Part shown: one piece after another, positions 13,034 through 24,264 of the stretch
How the letters are laid out: each line of letters begins with the position of its first letter
How positions within the stretch are numbered: position 1 is the first letter of the stretch
Assembly: GCF_026212465.1 (NCBI RefSeq)
Contig: NC_080049.1
Location: forward strand, 6,937,792-7,001,791
Direction: 5' to 3'
DNA from: Amaranthus tricolor
Taxonomy: Eukaryota; Streptophyta; Magnoliopsida; Caryophyllales; Amaranthaceae
Length of the DNA: 64,000 nucleotides
Position numbers and translations under genes: made by a program
Notes under the pieces: model-generated
What the model saw: the letters and a program-made list of their open reading frames with translations, nothing else
What the model was told of the DNA's origin: nothing
Databases searched by the model: none

Positions 13034-13535
13034 TTCAATAATAGAAAGAGAACTTATAGTTTATAATTTTGAGTTTACTAGTATCATTTAAAAACAAGAG
13101 CTTCAATGGTGTTTGTGAAGGAACAAATGAAGAAGAAGATGGCTAAGAGTTGTTTCAGAAAGTTTGTATTTGCTTTCTTTAGAATACTGACTTCCTTTTC
13201 ATAAAGCATGACTTTGTAGGAGTTGAATGACACCTACACTAATATGTGTCATCAACTAATAATTCAAGAGACACTTCTCCCTATATTTACGCTTTAGACT
13301 CGTAATAGTATAATTTATCCCATATTATAAAATATGTTTGACTAAAATAAATATAGTAAGTAAAATAAAATAGTCATATTATTTTACTTTATTCAAATGT
13401 CACTTTAAATAAAATGAAGAAAACTTTAATTACGAATCAAAATAATTAATAAAATAAATTGTCATCTCTAAAATAATATACACTTAATTAATTACAATTA
13501 ATTCAGCGGCTAATTTTTAGGCTATTTTAGTAAGA
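13034..13535. other. AT-rich non-coding DNA, probable continuation of the split LTR
   Basis: No coding potential. It lies between the inverted-end element and the point where gypsy gag/protease sequence resumes, so it is probably the rest of the LTR-like insertion that starts at 6190. Confidence 0.3.
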
Positions 13536-13989
13536 ACCGGGGAACCCTAGGAATGGTGGAGCACGATACTTAGGAAATCAAGGAAACCAGTGTAACAAGT
13601 CTCAACTTCGCCTTGAATATAATGGCGACAATTGAGCCTCATCTTTTAGAGGCCAGGGGAACCAGCGCCCGATGGAGGAAGATTCTTTGCCATTACTGCA
13701 GCGGGGGTGGACTTACCCAATGGATCAACGGTATCATCTAATACAAAATTGATCAATTACCGATTAGTTATCCAGAGTAAGGAGTTCCATGTAGAGCTGG
13801 TTGTATTTGACTTAGGAGGGTTTGATATCATTTTGGGAATGGACTGTCTAAGTAAACACAGGAGAGTGATTGAGTGCTATAAGAGGAATATGAAGGTTGG
13901 GAACAATACAGGAGATCGAGTAGCTTTTAGTGATGGGACCATACCTAATATTGAGCCAGAGATGATTGAGAGACTTAGAGTCTATTCTC

Positions 13990-14085
13990 TTCGTCTAATC
14001 TGGTTAAATCTGTTCTGAATTTACTAAGTTCTGATCTGATCTGGTCTGATTCAGTCTGATCTGAACTGAATTATTATTTTTATTA

Positions 14086-14129
<44 letters not shown>

Positions 14130-14214
14130 TAATTAAATAATTTTTCTAATTAAGTAATTATAATACTATTATTAATATTATTATAACATCTACAACAACA
14201 ATAATAATAATAAT

Positions 14215-14250
<36 letters not shown>

Positions 14251-14365
14251 AATAATAATGATAATAAGTAATCATGATCTAATCTAAAAAAATTTGATCT
14301 GATCTAATCTGGTCTGATCTGATCTGATTTCAATAAGAATAAATAATAAGTTTAAAAATAATTTG
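13990..14365. repeat. Low-complexity insertion: CTGAT-rich repeats flanking (TTA)n and (AAC)n
   Basis: 'CTGATCTGATCTGGTCTGAT'-type repeats occur in direct orientation on both sides of a core of TTA repeats (14090-14130) and AAC/AAT repeats (14195-14260). It interrupts the gypsy remnant between protease and RT. I find no terminal inverted repeats, so it may be a small insertion or an expanded microsatellite. Confidence 0.6.
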
Positions 14366-14855
14366 AAGAGAACAGGTTCTTAATATCTTTTCGAAGAAAG
14401 GGGGATTTTCCACCTTGTCTACCATATATATGAGCGAGTCAACATACAAGGAGATCGACTTAATCCAAATCATGATTTTCACATTGACCTAGTTGGTTGA
14501 ACTAAAAACCCAACTCGAGGAATTGCAAGATAAAGGGTTCATAAGACCAATTGTGTCACCATGGGAGCTCCAGTTTTGTTTGTGAAGAAGAAAGATGGGT
14601 CATCCAGGCTATGTATCAACTATAGGGAGCAGTTCAAAATCACTATCAAGAACAAGTATCCACTTCTAAGAATTGATGATTTATTTGACTAGTTGAAAGG
14701 AGCAAAAGTGTTCTCTAAAATTGACCAGAGATTCGGTTATCACTAGTTGAGGATAACGGAGGAAGACATTCCTAAAACTGATTTTCGCACCATATATGGG
14801 CATTATAAGTTAAGAGTAATGTCGTTCGGTTTAACCAATGCCCCAGCAGCAATCA

Positions 14856-15297
14856 GAAAATTTGAATAAAATAAGATTATTTAACAACTTAATTCCAAAA
14901 ATAAGCTTCATGAAAACTTAATTCCCAAAATAAGCGTTCGTACATCCAAACCTAGCCTTGGAGTAAGTCGCTGTTACTAACAGCGAAAGACAAAAAAAAA
15001 TTAAAAGTCATAAGTCGCTGTTACTAACAGCGACTTAGGGAGTTGACCAGTCAACTCCTTAAGTCGCTGTTAGTAACAGCAACTTTAAGGTTAACTGATC
15101 AACTCCTTAATCTCGTAGGTTAGAATGAAGAAGTAACTGAGAACTGAAAACTTAAAATTCATTAAGTCGCTGTTACTAACAGCGACTTACTCCAATGCTA
15201 GGTTTGGATGTACGGACGCTTATTTTGGGAATTAAGTTTTCACGAAACTTATTTTTGGAATTAAGTTGTTAAAATATCTTATTTTATTCAAATTTTC
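14856..15297. mobile_element. Fold-back MITE with 9-bp target duplication, family A
   Basis: Long inverted ends of about 130 bp start GAAAATTTGAATAAAATAAG on both sides. The target duplication is CAGCAATCA (14847-14855) and CAGCATTCA (15298-15306), 8 of 9 matching. It falls inside a gypsy RT codon run, so the empty site can be read. A 9-bp duplication suggests Mutator-type mobilisation. The interior consists of repeated short palindromes of 'AAGTCGCTGTTACTAACAGC' form. No protein is encoded. Confidence 0.9.
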
Positions 15298-15372
15298 CAG
15301 CATTCATAGACTTGATGAATAGAACATTTCACGACTATCTTGATAAGTTTGTAGTGACTTTCGTTTCTCTTA

Positions 15373-15663
15373 TGTATGCTTCAATTTCAAATTATATATG
15401 ACGAATACTAAATCATTCATTTTTTTGCCGGTGCAATCTATTTCTTTTCTTTGTATGAACCTATTTTAATATTAACTACTTCAATAAAAATACTTTATTA
15501 ATTAATATTGATCACTTGATAAACAAAGATAATAATATATATACCATCTCAAATGCACTCCAATTCCGTTGACAACCAAAAGAAGAACAAGTCAAGCTCA
15601 AAATTCTTACGACAAATTTGTTTAATTCGGGGCATTCATCACCTTATGAATCCCACCAATCAG
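15373..15663. other. Non-coding AT-rich spacer
   Basis: No open frame, repeat or transposon end recognised. Confidence 0.5.
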
Positions 15664-16250
15664 CTACAAACAATTAAACAGCATACAAACAAGTAATTGA
15701 TATATGTAACATAGCTTTGATGAGAAAATGAGAGAAATTAAAACTTCAACAAGAGTACTTGGATTCGTTTTTGTTCTAGTCATGATTGTCGTAGGCAAAC
15801 CCAAAAGACCTCTTGCATTTTTAAAAGCATCCATTTGAAGGTCAATGCTCAACTGGTCTTCAGCATCAGGAATCATTTTTTGGAAACAATTATACAAGCC
15901 TATTTTCATGTCTGCACTAGCTTGAAAAATATGACTACATTGATATTGTGGATTCAAAAAATAAGCAGCAACATATAGTAGTCTATGTTATTGATCAGCT
16001 CAACACTCATCAACAACATCCAAAATAGGCTTATAACTACAACAATTTAAAAAACAAAACAAATTAAGCAGTTGTAAAATAAGTAAAATCTAAAAAAATT
16101 AAAAATGACATAATCAACATAATACCAGCCCAACGCTCATCAACAATATCCAAACTTAAAAGTTGCTTGTAACAATGCCCTAAACTTATACTTAATATCA
16201 TCAGGAACTTACAAACAACCTTCAATCCTACCATTGATCCCACCTAATTC
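15664..16250 (-). pseudogene. hAT transposase C-terminal remnant
   Basis: The minus strand reads 'HRLLYVAAYFLNPQYQ' (about 15945-15990) and then 'ADMKIGLYNCFQKMIPDAED...DLQMDAFKNARGLLGLP'. That is the region upstream of the dimerisation domain in plant hAT transposases. A separate upstream segment, 'PILDVVDECWADQ' (about 15995-16040), is interrupted by a stop, and a second related 'LDIVDERWAG'-like segment lies near 16130-16165. The dimerisation domain is absent. The fragment is non-functional. Confidence 0.75.
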
Positions 16251-16756
16251 CGACTCTATGGGCCATCCTAATCGTTGGGACCGATCTGGGTTGTAGAATC
16301 GTACGATTCCACGATCCAGATTGCGATTCTAACAACCATGCCTCTAGCCACACTTATAAGTGTTGAACATCTAATCACTTACAATAAGCATAGGGAAATT
16401 GATACTAATACATTTTTTTCTTGGCTTTCTCCACACATTTAAGCGTAGGGACTGATGATTATAACTAGGGATGTTAAAAAATATCTGGTATGAAAACCCG
16501 ACCTGAATCATTCGGTATTCGAATCCAAAATCGAATAATTTATCTAGTTAACAAAATTCAGATAATCTAGATCGGGTACTTGGTTATAAACCGGGTATTC
16601 AGGTCAAATATAGATCACACTTTTTGAAAATTCAAATATCCGATATCTGATTTATTATTTTTTTTATATGTTTTGGAAAATGGAAACCCTAATGAGTCAT
16701 GATAATATTAGGTTGGGCTTTTTGTTTTCCCAGCAATACTTCACGCCGCGAAAATT

Positions 16757-17153
16757 TGAAATACTTAAGCAAAAAAAAATAATTAAATAAACTAAGTTTT
16801 AAACTTGTTCCAAAAGTAAGCGTGAAATTCCCAAACCTGAGGTTTGGGGCTGTTCACAGTTACTAATTACGAACAGGTCAAAAAAGGCAAAATAGCTGTT
16901 CGCACTTACTAACTGCGAACAGCTATTTGACTTGTTTTGACCTGCTCGCAGTTACTAACTGCGAACAGCAACAAGACAAAATAGTTGTTCCTAGTTACTA
17001 AGTAGGAACAACTATTTTTGCCTTTTTTGACCTATTCGCAGTTAGTAACTGCGAGCAGACCCAAACCTCAGGTTTAGGAATTTCACGCTTACGTTTGAAA
17101 TAAGTTTAGAACTTAGTTTATTTAATTATTTTTTTTTTTTGCTTAAGTATTTC
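16757..17153. mobile_element. Fold-back MITE, family B, built of repeated palindromes
   Basis: Inverted ends begin TGAAATACTTAAGCAAAAAA on both sides and continue for about 100 bp, through 'GTAAGCGTGAAATTCC' and 'CCCAAACCT'. The interior carries several copies of a palindrome centred on 'CGCAGTTACTAACTGCG'. Flanking AAAATT is present on both sides, but I cannot fix the duplication length. The architecture closely parallels the MITE at 14856-15297. No protein is encoded. Confidence 0.85.
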
Positions 17154-18300
17154 AAAAATTCTCACAAACTGTCATTTTCTCTCACTCCTTATTTTTTTCT
17201 CAAAGTCTTGAAGACTGAAATACCATTTTTTCATCAGCGACTACCTTCTTCAATCTTCAACGCCTACCTTCTTCATGGCCAACCTTCTTCAATCTTCAAC
17301 GCCTACCATCTTCTTCATCGCCTACCTTCTTTATCCCAACATTCTTCTTAATTGGGTAAGTTTGTACCTCTCTACCATACCAATATACTAGCCTTTCAAA
17401 TTAAGCCTGTAACAATTGTGCCTTACTAATAATTTCCCCTTTTTGTCTGTCATTGTTAAAACTCGAGTTATCGTATTAAGCCTGTAACAGTTGTGCCTTA
17501 CTAATATTTTCCCCTTCTTGTCTCTTGTTGTCAATACTCGAGTTCATGCAGTCGAGCTTGTCTTTTGAATTATGGTTTTGCCATTGTTATAGTCTTGTTT
17601 TGTTATTGTCGTCATTGTTAGTACTCAAGTCTCAAACTTGATTCAGGTTGGAGAAGGTTTTGTGGTTACTATTGGCAGTGTATACAAAGGGGAGTCTTTG
17701 GCAAAGAAATATAAGCTATAATTTGGGTAACTATCCATATATTTTAAGACCTTGCATTACTAAAAAAAAATGTGAGGGTGGTGGTTTGGATTTTGTTGTA
17801 CTACCAAGTTACCAAATTAATACCAATTTTGCTCCAATTAAACCCCTATATTAAGCGTTCTACACAAGTTGTTAACACAATCTGATGTTCATTCCCTTAA
17901 CGTAATGCCATTAAATTATTTTTAATTAAGTATTATTTGTTTAATGGAGCTTGAAGTTTCAACTTTTAAATTATAATCACTTGCTTTTAGCATTTAATAG
18001 TTAGATGTGTGAATTTCAAACTAGTATTATGGATTTATGATTGTATTTTAATTTCTAAACTCTTTGTGTCACTTACTCCATGGTTTGTATTTTAAAACTA
18101 TTTAAGCTAATGTTTTCTAGAGAATTAGTATTTTAATTTTTTGTAAGCAAAAAATCTTCTGAAAGGAGAAAAAGGAAAAAAATGCATGTTTAAGGAAATA
18201 AACAAAATCGGATATCCGATTTTCAACATGGATTGAACTGAGTCGCATTTTTAGGTATCTGAAAAATTGGGTATCTGGATTCTGGATCCGATATCCTGTT
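17154..18300. other. hAT element interior, no gene
   Basis: A duplicated segment containing 'TAAGCCTGTAACA' and 'TGTGCCTTACTAATA' occurs at about 17404 and 17478. There is also a short run of 'CTTCTTCA'-like repeats at 17240-17345. Small open frames here are not supported by composition or similarity. Confidence 0.5.
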
Positions 18301-18737
18301 TTGAGCAACCCTAGTTGTAACAAACTTTTAACAAATTTAGCGGTATATTTATTATTTTTTTATTTAATTATTATTGTTCTTGTCTTTGGCTTCATCATCA
18401 TCATCTTGGTCATCATAGAAACCATCAATATTAGTATTATTGTTATTATTTTTTTTGAAGAAAAAATAAATTTTTATTGGATGCCAAAAAAGCCAAACCC
18501 AGCAACTCAACATAAAACCCAGAAAACCAACCAAACACACCCAAATTTGCATTTGTATGAAGATAAGACCCACGTTGCATGAATGGCTTTCCTACCCTTG
18601 ATTACCAACTAAACAATAGTAGAGTACCACCAATAGTAGATAGTACACCTAAATAGCAACAGGTTACAAAAGATAGTCAAAAGTTAGACATTCTAAACAA
18701 AAAAACAAAAACAAAACATCATAAAATATTTTTAAAA

Positions 18738-19013
18738 AGAAAATTATCAAAAAGTACCTAATAAATTTTTTTTTTCCAAAAAATACTTAATAAAAAATAT
18801 TTTGTCAAAAAATAACTAATCAAATATTTTTTTATTTTCCAAGAATACCAAATAATGAAGTGCAGGTGAGTGTTACCATCCATGAATTGAAAGAGAAACA
18901 AAACCTAAACAAATAAACCTTGAAAATGGCTTTTCATCTCCCCCATCAACACTACTTATTCCAAATTCCACCTTTCAAATCCCTAAAACAATCCTTCTTC
19001 TACTCTTTAACTA

Positions 19014-19050
<37 letters not shown>

Positions 19051-20192
19051 GAACAAATTTATACCACTCAAGTAGAGAGCACAAAGACAATCGATGAACC
19101 AACCATAAAACTCAGCTCTTAGCGCGCTGACTGTCTTGTTCAGCATTTCAAGTCAAGCCTCTTCCTCTCTATATTCATTCCTTCTTAGAAACAAATCTTC
19201 ATCGGCTGTACAATTCCCAATAATTCACCGCTTAAATCATTGGTTAGATCAAGTCCTCACTGCAGCAGTGGCTCGTCCTCAATCGGCATAGTCTTGAGCC
19301 ATTTTTTCGCAAGAATTGTGCAGAAGATTGTAGTAGCAACTGTAGCAGCAAATCCAACAACGTTCATAATGATTTCTCGTGCTGATAGTGAATGCTTTTC
19401 GTCTGATGCATCTGCCAACGTCTTTATCAGTATAGCACTGCGAAATGAGAAAAGAGTTTTACCAGTCAAATTCATAATGGTTGCTTTGAAGTTTTGAGAT
19501 ACAATCATTTGTTGCAATGTTCGATTACGGACCTCCATTTATATTTAGTCACATTGTTTCTCCCCAAGAGCTTTTTCAGAGATACAGTTCAATTATAAAA
19601 ATGATAAGCAACTTACAAATGCTTCTATAATAGTAGTAGACAACAAGCTACCAGAGAAGTCAATGAGGTATGTAGTGTAATGTATTACAGCAAACCCACA
19701 AGATAAATTTTTTAGTGTTAAGCCTTTATCGGCTAATTTACCATGGATTTGGCTGCCCACCTCCCAATCCCATCGCACCCAAATTTTATGTAAATGTAAC
19801 TACTGAGCGATGTTACTCAAATTCATGTACTTGTGTCAAACTTGGGTACATATCCATGTATGAAGGTCCATAAATTTGAGAAGAAGGATTGTTGAGGGAT
19901 TTAATATTAAAAGTGGAATTTTAGAGTAAGTAGCGTTAATGGGGGAGGTGAAAAGCCCATTTTCAAGATTTATTTGTTGTTGGGTTTCTCTCTCTTTCAA
20001 TCCCTATTTTGGTAACACTTACGTCTACTTCATGTGACCAGTTAATTTTATATTTGACGGTCAACTGAAAGAAAACGTTAATTGGTACTCTTTGAAAGAG
20101 AAAAAAATTTTATTAGGTATTTTTTAGCAAAACATTTTTTACTTAGTTACTTTTTGGAAAAAAAATTATTAGGTAGTTTCTAACAATTTTCC
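18738..20192. mobile_element. Mutator-like element with long inverted ends, possible Pack-MULE
   Basis: The ends are (A/G)GAAAATT(A/G)T on both sides, followed by about 200 bp of imperfect inverted repeat with matching blocks such as 'CTTGAAAATGG' and 'CAATCCTTCTTCT'. The target duplication is TTTTTAAAA / ATTTTAAAA (9 bp, 8 matching). CACTA copy 2 has the uninterrupted sequence at this point. There is no transposase. The interior (19020-19860) is less AT-rich and has exon-like frames on the minus strand, so it may have captured a host gene fragment. Confidence 0.85.
19257..19538 (-). pseudogene. Possible captured host exon: C-terminus of a membrane protein
   Basis: A 93-residue minus-strand frame inside the Mutator-like element has low-complexity-free sequence. 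It shows 'LTGKTLFSFRSAILIKTLAD', an acidic/basic stretch, then one hydrophobic segment ('VVGFAATVATTIFCTILA') followed by basic residues and 'PIEDEPLLQ' plus stop. This reads like the end of a plant membrane protein, perhaps of the SNARE-associated/VTT (TVP38-like) group, but I am not sure of the family. A further exon-like frame lies at 19593-19778. Being inside a transposon and lacking the rest of the gene, it is probably a captured fragment. Confidence 0.4.
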
Positions 20193-20238
20193 ATTTTAAA
20201 AAACTACATTGTTTTGTTGAAAGTACATAGAGTTCAAT

Positions 20239-21525
20239 TGTAATAGTCCGAATATAGACGACCCAAATATTATATAAAAATATAAATTTCGGATAGTAAT
20301 TCGGTCAAAATAAAAGTCAAACCAATCAAAGGATCAATACGTTCTTAGGATAGAGGTATAATGTTTAACCAAGTTAATTAGACTACAAAATATTAAAGTT
20401 TTACAACTTGAGAACTGCATGGCCTTGATAAAAAAAAAACAAACATTTATTGTAAGAGTTTCTACTTTATAGTGTTCTTAAAACAAACAAAAGATCCGTA
20501 TATACGAAAGTTTCCTATGAGCCATCTCACTTGCACCTTATTCTCGACCTGTCAATCATTCTGCTACTCATCATCATGACAACATCATCGCAGGTTCAAA
20601 TGAACAACGTACATGTCAGAAATATAATACATAAACAATGAGTAGTTAAACAAGAAATGCGTTCATCCTAGCATACAAAGGCTCTAGTCAACATATAGTT
20701 ATCCCATTACCAAATTCCCAACTTATGACATTGTCCGGCTTGTACGAGTTGCCAAAGTAAAATTTTGGAAGAATACACCAGGGAGAGCTAGTCCCAAGGC
20801 AACTTCCTGGCTAAGACGTTGCCCGACATCTTAACGAATCGTCAAGATAAGAGTATACATACCCTATAATGGCTCTTATTAGGACCCCGCGACAAACCCA
20901 AAGTTCAATAATATCAGCCCTATAAGGGTATCCAATTCTATTATATCAACCCATGTAGACGACAAAACAACCATCCTCGAATTTCCAATTAGATCTTTTC
21001 CAATTATTTGGGTGTCTAAACTTTAAGTAATATGCAATATCACACACTTAAATGAACTAAATTACTTAACAATATCAAATGCAAAACATGTATAGTCTAA
21101 GTGTGACGTTCCATGATTCAACACACACACAAGCTTCAAATAGTGGCTTTTTCCGGTGACTCGTTGTTTGTCTTCTGGAAAACGTTTTTCGCTTCCTTTT
21201 TCAGCAAACATGTATAGTCTAAATTTCTTGTTTAATGACTTAGAAATGAAAGGTTTAAGGATTGAGCTATTGATGGACATAACTCTTTATGAACACCAAT
21301 AATTACATGGCTCTTCATCCTCCTCCTCTTATTCGTAACCAACTTAATAACTATCATTGACATTTCCGTCTATTCATCTATATAATTTATCCAATTGATA
21401 AGTGTAAAGCATCATGCCAAAATAATACACGATAAACACGTCACAAAACTAACACGTTGACACACGCAATGAAATGAAATTAATTTAATTATATTTTTAA
21501 GAATCAAAATTAACGGGTTATAACA
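20239..21525 (-). mobile_element. Solo LTR of a gypsy-type retrotransposon
   Basis: It begins TGTAATAGTCCG and ends GGGTTATAACA, flanked by a perfect 5-bp duplication TCAAT (20234-20238 and 21526-21530). The CACTA sequence continues directly on both sides, as seen by comparison with copy 2 near 34050-34085. No internal element sequence remains, so the element was reduced to one LTR by recombination. Orientation is judged from similarity of its start to the reverse-oriented LTR at 58700 and is less certain. Confidence 0.9.
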
Positions 21526-21579
21526 TCAATATAGTTCGAAAAGATAACCAATGCCAAAACCAACATAAAACATATCCTT

Positions 21580-23250
21580 TACAATATCTTTTCTATGCTT
21601 GTGTTTGGAGCTTGTGACGGTAGTTTATGATCCTTAATAGCAACCTAAACAAGTAATAAATGTTAGAATTTTAAGTGTCATTACAATGAAGACCTTATAA
21701 GGTTAAACTATTTAAACCCTACAATAATAAATATGGATGAAACTTACTTGTTTTACCATCTTTTTGTAATTTGATTTTAGCAATTTGTCTAACATCTCTG
21801 CATTAACTTGCTTTTTGCACTCGTTCATTGCCTACAAACAGGAAAAAAAAAGATTTAATAATCAAGTTAAAATAATTTATTTAGATGAAAATGAAAAAGG
21901 TTCAGAATCATTTACCATGCCAGCTAAAAACAAGTGACACGTCCTTTCTTATTTTTTCTCCTATAATGAATCTTCTAATCGGATCAAGATTCTCCTTAAT
22001 TACTTTACTAGTCACTTTCTCCAGTTTATGCACAACCACCTAATAATAAAAAAATATCTATTAATAACATTGATAGTATTTGCTTTTCTAGGACAACATT
22101 TTCACAACTAACTTGACAGTTAAATCTATATAAAGTTAATTTTTATAACATTCACCGACATTTACAAATTCATAGAGAATTTCCAACATTACATCAACTT
22201 GAGTGGTCAATCTGAAGCATAACCACACATCCTCCAACACTTGAGCTTCACCAACAAGCACCAAAATAAACTTTACAATGAGTGTTTTTATCAATTATCT
22301 CATTTGGTTTTAATCGTTTAACCTGTCCCTGATCACGTGGCCCCTCATTTTCAATAGGCCTTGACTGTATTCTAGGCACTTGAGCATGATGTGAAGTAGT
22401 AGTCGCTTTGAAATTAGTGGAGTACTTGTACCATTAACAGGTAGACCACGTTCAATTGGCATCCCTATAAGTTAATACTCCCTCCGAACTAATTTAGATG
22501 TCCCATTTACTTGGGCACAGTTATTAAGGATGGTGTGGGGTCCATTAAAAAGGTAAGTAGTAAAGGGTAAGTAGTGAAGGGTAGTTGGGTAAGTAAGGTA
22601 TATGAGGGTATATTCATAATTACTTGTGTGAACTAAGGATATTTAGATAAAAAAAGATTGACAAAAATAGAAATGGGACAGCTAAAAAGACTTTGCCAAA
22701 TAAGGAAATGGGACAACTAAATTGGTTCGGAGAGAGTAATATTAAAGGTAATGATAAATATAAATGGATTACCGCAAATTGATTATACTAAACTACCTGT
22801 ATTGGAGACTGAGTTAGCATCCCCAAATATTGGTAATACACAAGCTTGCCTCGTTCTTTCCATGGATTTACAATTCTGCACATAAAAACTTGCATATATT
22901 GAATATCATTTAGACACAATAAGATAATTTTGTTGCAAAATAAAATTCCTAGTTTCTTATTGATCCATGTTGCGAAGCTTGTTGGTCACCTTTATCCTTA
23001 AGGTGAGCAATGTCATTGTTTAAAGAATTCACCGTCTTCATAAGTTCCATTACAAGTTTAGATTCAGTAGATAATGAATGTTGTCTACGTCTTTAGCCAA
23101 CACACCCTTCCTTTAATTACTTCTCCCATTAGCTTCTTATATGCTACATCCTCAGCATTTGCGGTTGATTTTGAGAATACACATCTGATTGTCTAGTTTT
23201 TTGTTTTATTAAATCAAATGATGTATCCTCATGTCAAATGTAAACTCTAT
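21580..23250 (-). pseudogene. CACTA element-encoded protein, Transposase_24-like, exon remnants
   Basis: Reading leftward on the minus strand: 'NADAEDVAYKKLMGE' then 'KGRV' (about 23070-23165), which resembles the plant Ptta/En/Spm Transposase_24 core; then 'ESKLVMELMKTVNSLNNDI' (about 23010-23065); a proline/glutamine-rich part (about 22330-22470); 'LDPIRRFIIGEKIRKDVS' (about 21935-22000); 'MNECKKQVNAEMLDKLLKSK' (about 21770-21830); and the last exon 'VAIKDHKLPSQAPN...' ending in a stop near 21585. Splice-like GT/AG borders separate the pieces. Stops and a Stowaway insertion make it non-functional. Confidence 0.6.
22478..22736. mobile_element. Stowaway MITE, complete
   Basis: The ends are CTCCCTCCGAAC and the inverted GTTCGGAGAGAG, flanked by TA on both sides (22476-22477 and 22737-22738). 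The inverted ends extend about 35 bp with 'AATTTAGATGTCCCATTT'. This is the typical plant Tc1/mariner-derived Stowaway form. It is 259 bp and encodes nothing. Confidence 0.95.
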
Positions 23251-23462
23251 TTTGTGATTTTATGTTAAATATACTATACAACTCCTCATTTATACATTTT
23301 ATTAAACAATTACGACCCACTTGTAGGTGGTAATAAACGGTAGCAATGGAAATGAAAAATTAGTGAAATTTCGGTTGGAAGACCTCTTGCTTACCTTGAT
23401 GGCCATGCTTGTCCAATTTCGATCGTTTCATTTTCTTCATAAAATTCATTCCAATGCATTAC

Positions 23463-24213
23463 TGAAAAATGTTTGCCAAAACCGTTACGATGATAAGAAC
23501 AATTCAAACAACAATGAACAAAACAATGTTTGACAATGTAAACAAAACAAAAAAAAAAACACAAGGATTTAAGGAGGTTCACCCAATGATGGCTATGTCC
23601 TCCGTGGTGTGTAGTTTCTGTTTATATTATATCAAAAGAGTATAAACAACACTTCTAAATAAAGAATTACAATTGAGTAAGAGATAAAAAACAAAAGGCT
23701 ATGTGTTTGGCTTAGGGGTTGTATTTGATGTGTTTGATGTGTGAGTATGAGAGCTCTATATATATTACTAGATATAAGAATATCAATAGCTCACTTGAAT
23801 ACATAGTTAATATTGAGTAATGAATAATATGAAATAACTCCAAGGATTTGAAAGGTTGAAAATCAGCATCTCATGTACATCAGAGGATCCGCTCGACCGG
23901 AACAGGGAGCTTGCTCGGTCGAGCGAGCATCAGCTACATTCTGGAGCATTCTGTCTGACCACTCGACCCACCAATATGGCTCGCTCGGTCGAGCGGGTAG
24001 GTCGAGCGACCTCTCTGCTTCCTCTGTCAGAATTCTAATCGAGCTACAATAAATCAAACCCTTTCTACTTCTTCATTAATCTTCATTAACACCCATAATT
24101 CTTCATGAATACTCTTCACATAATTATACCCATATGAATTCCATAAACCAAGAGTCACACACATGAATACACACTTTAAATGTGCACTCAAGTCACACAT
24201 ACCATTCATAACA
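23463..24213 (-). repeat. 3' LTR of the copia element
   Basis: Starts TGAAAAATGTTTGCC and ends TTCATAACA on the plus strand. It contains GC-rich palindromic motifs of the type 'CGCTCGGTCGAGCG' (23890-24010). It has one more of these than the other LTR, a 13-bp difference between direct repeats of 'TCGAGCG'. Confidence 0.97.
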
Positions 24214-24229
24214 ATCTCCACCTTGACTT
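24214..24229 (-). other. Polypurine tract of the copia element
   Basis: AAGTCAAGGTGGAGAT on the minus strand, directly before the 3' LTR. It is the start site for plus-strand DNA synthesis in this element class. Confidence 0.85.
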
Positions 24230-24264
24230 GAGTTCACCCAAGTCAAAACATTCATCAATCCACT

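Larger units (their letters stand above)
13540..15372 (+). pseudogene. Ty3/gypsy protease and reverse transcriptase remnant
   Basis: About 13540-13700 looks like the gag-protease linker. At 13707-13990 a protease C-terminal part is open ('VDLPNGSTVSS', 'FDIILGMDCLSKHRR'), but the DTG active-site segment is missing. RT follows at 14540-14855 ('[18 protein letters not shown]', 'FSKIDQRFGYH', '[11 protein letters not shown]') with several stops. It is cut by a MITE at 14856-15297 and resumes as 'FIDLMNRTFHDYLDKFVV' to about 15372. The FxDD catalytic box is not reached. This is probably the continuation of the gag remnant at 5336-6183. Confidence 0.8.
16466..18313. mobile_element. Non-autonomous hAT element inside CACTA copy 1
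   Basis: The ends are TAGGGATGTT on the left and, inverted, TAGGGTTGCT on the right. The 8-bp flanks ATTATAAC and GTTGTAAC match at 6 of 8 positions, as in an old hAT duplication. Copy 2 of the CACTA family lacks this insertion at the matching place. 'GGATATCCGATTTT'-like repeats lie near both ends. No transposase is present. A fold-back MITE (16757-17153) is nested inside. Confidence 0.8.
16338..23250 (-). mobile_element. CACTA-type element, copy 1 (minus), heavily interrupted
   Basis: Four separated blocks match the reverse complement of the plus-strand copy at 30570-34670: about 16338-16465, 18322-18737, 20193-20238 and 21526-22340, with further transposase-like sequence to about 23250. 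The gaps are filled by a hAT element, a Mutator-like element, a gypsy solo LTR and a Stowaway MITE, each with a target duplication. Copy 2 ends with an inverted CACTATAAAAAA terminus, which gives the class. The corresponding terminus of copy 1 was not found before 16338, so it is probably truncated. Confidence 0.75.

Noticed and set aside
14856..17153. CRISPR-like spaced palindromes
   Set aside because: The palindromes are inside MITEs with inverted ends. Spacing is irregular, there are no cas genes, and the sequence is a plant genome.
21062..21280. 72-codon minus frame
   Set aside because: Falls within the solo LTR with clear target duplications. No domain is seen.
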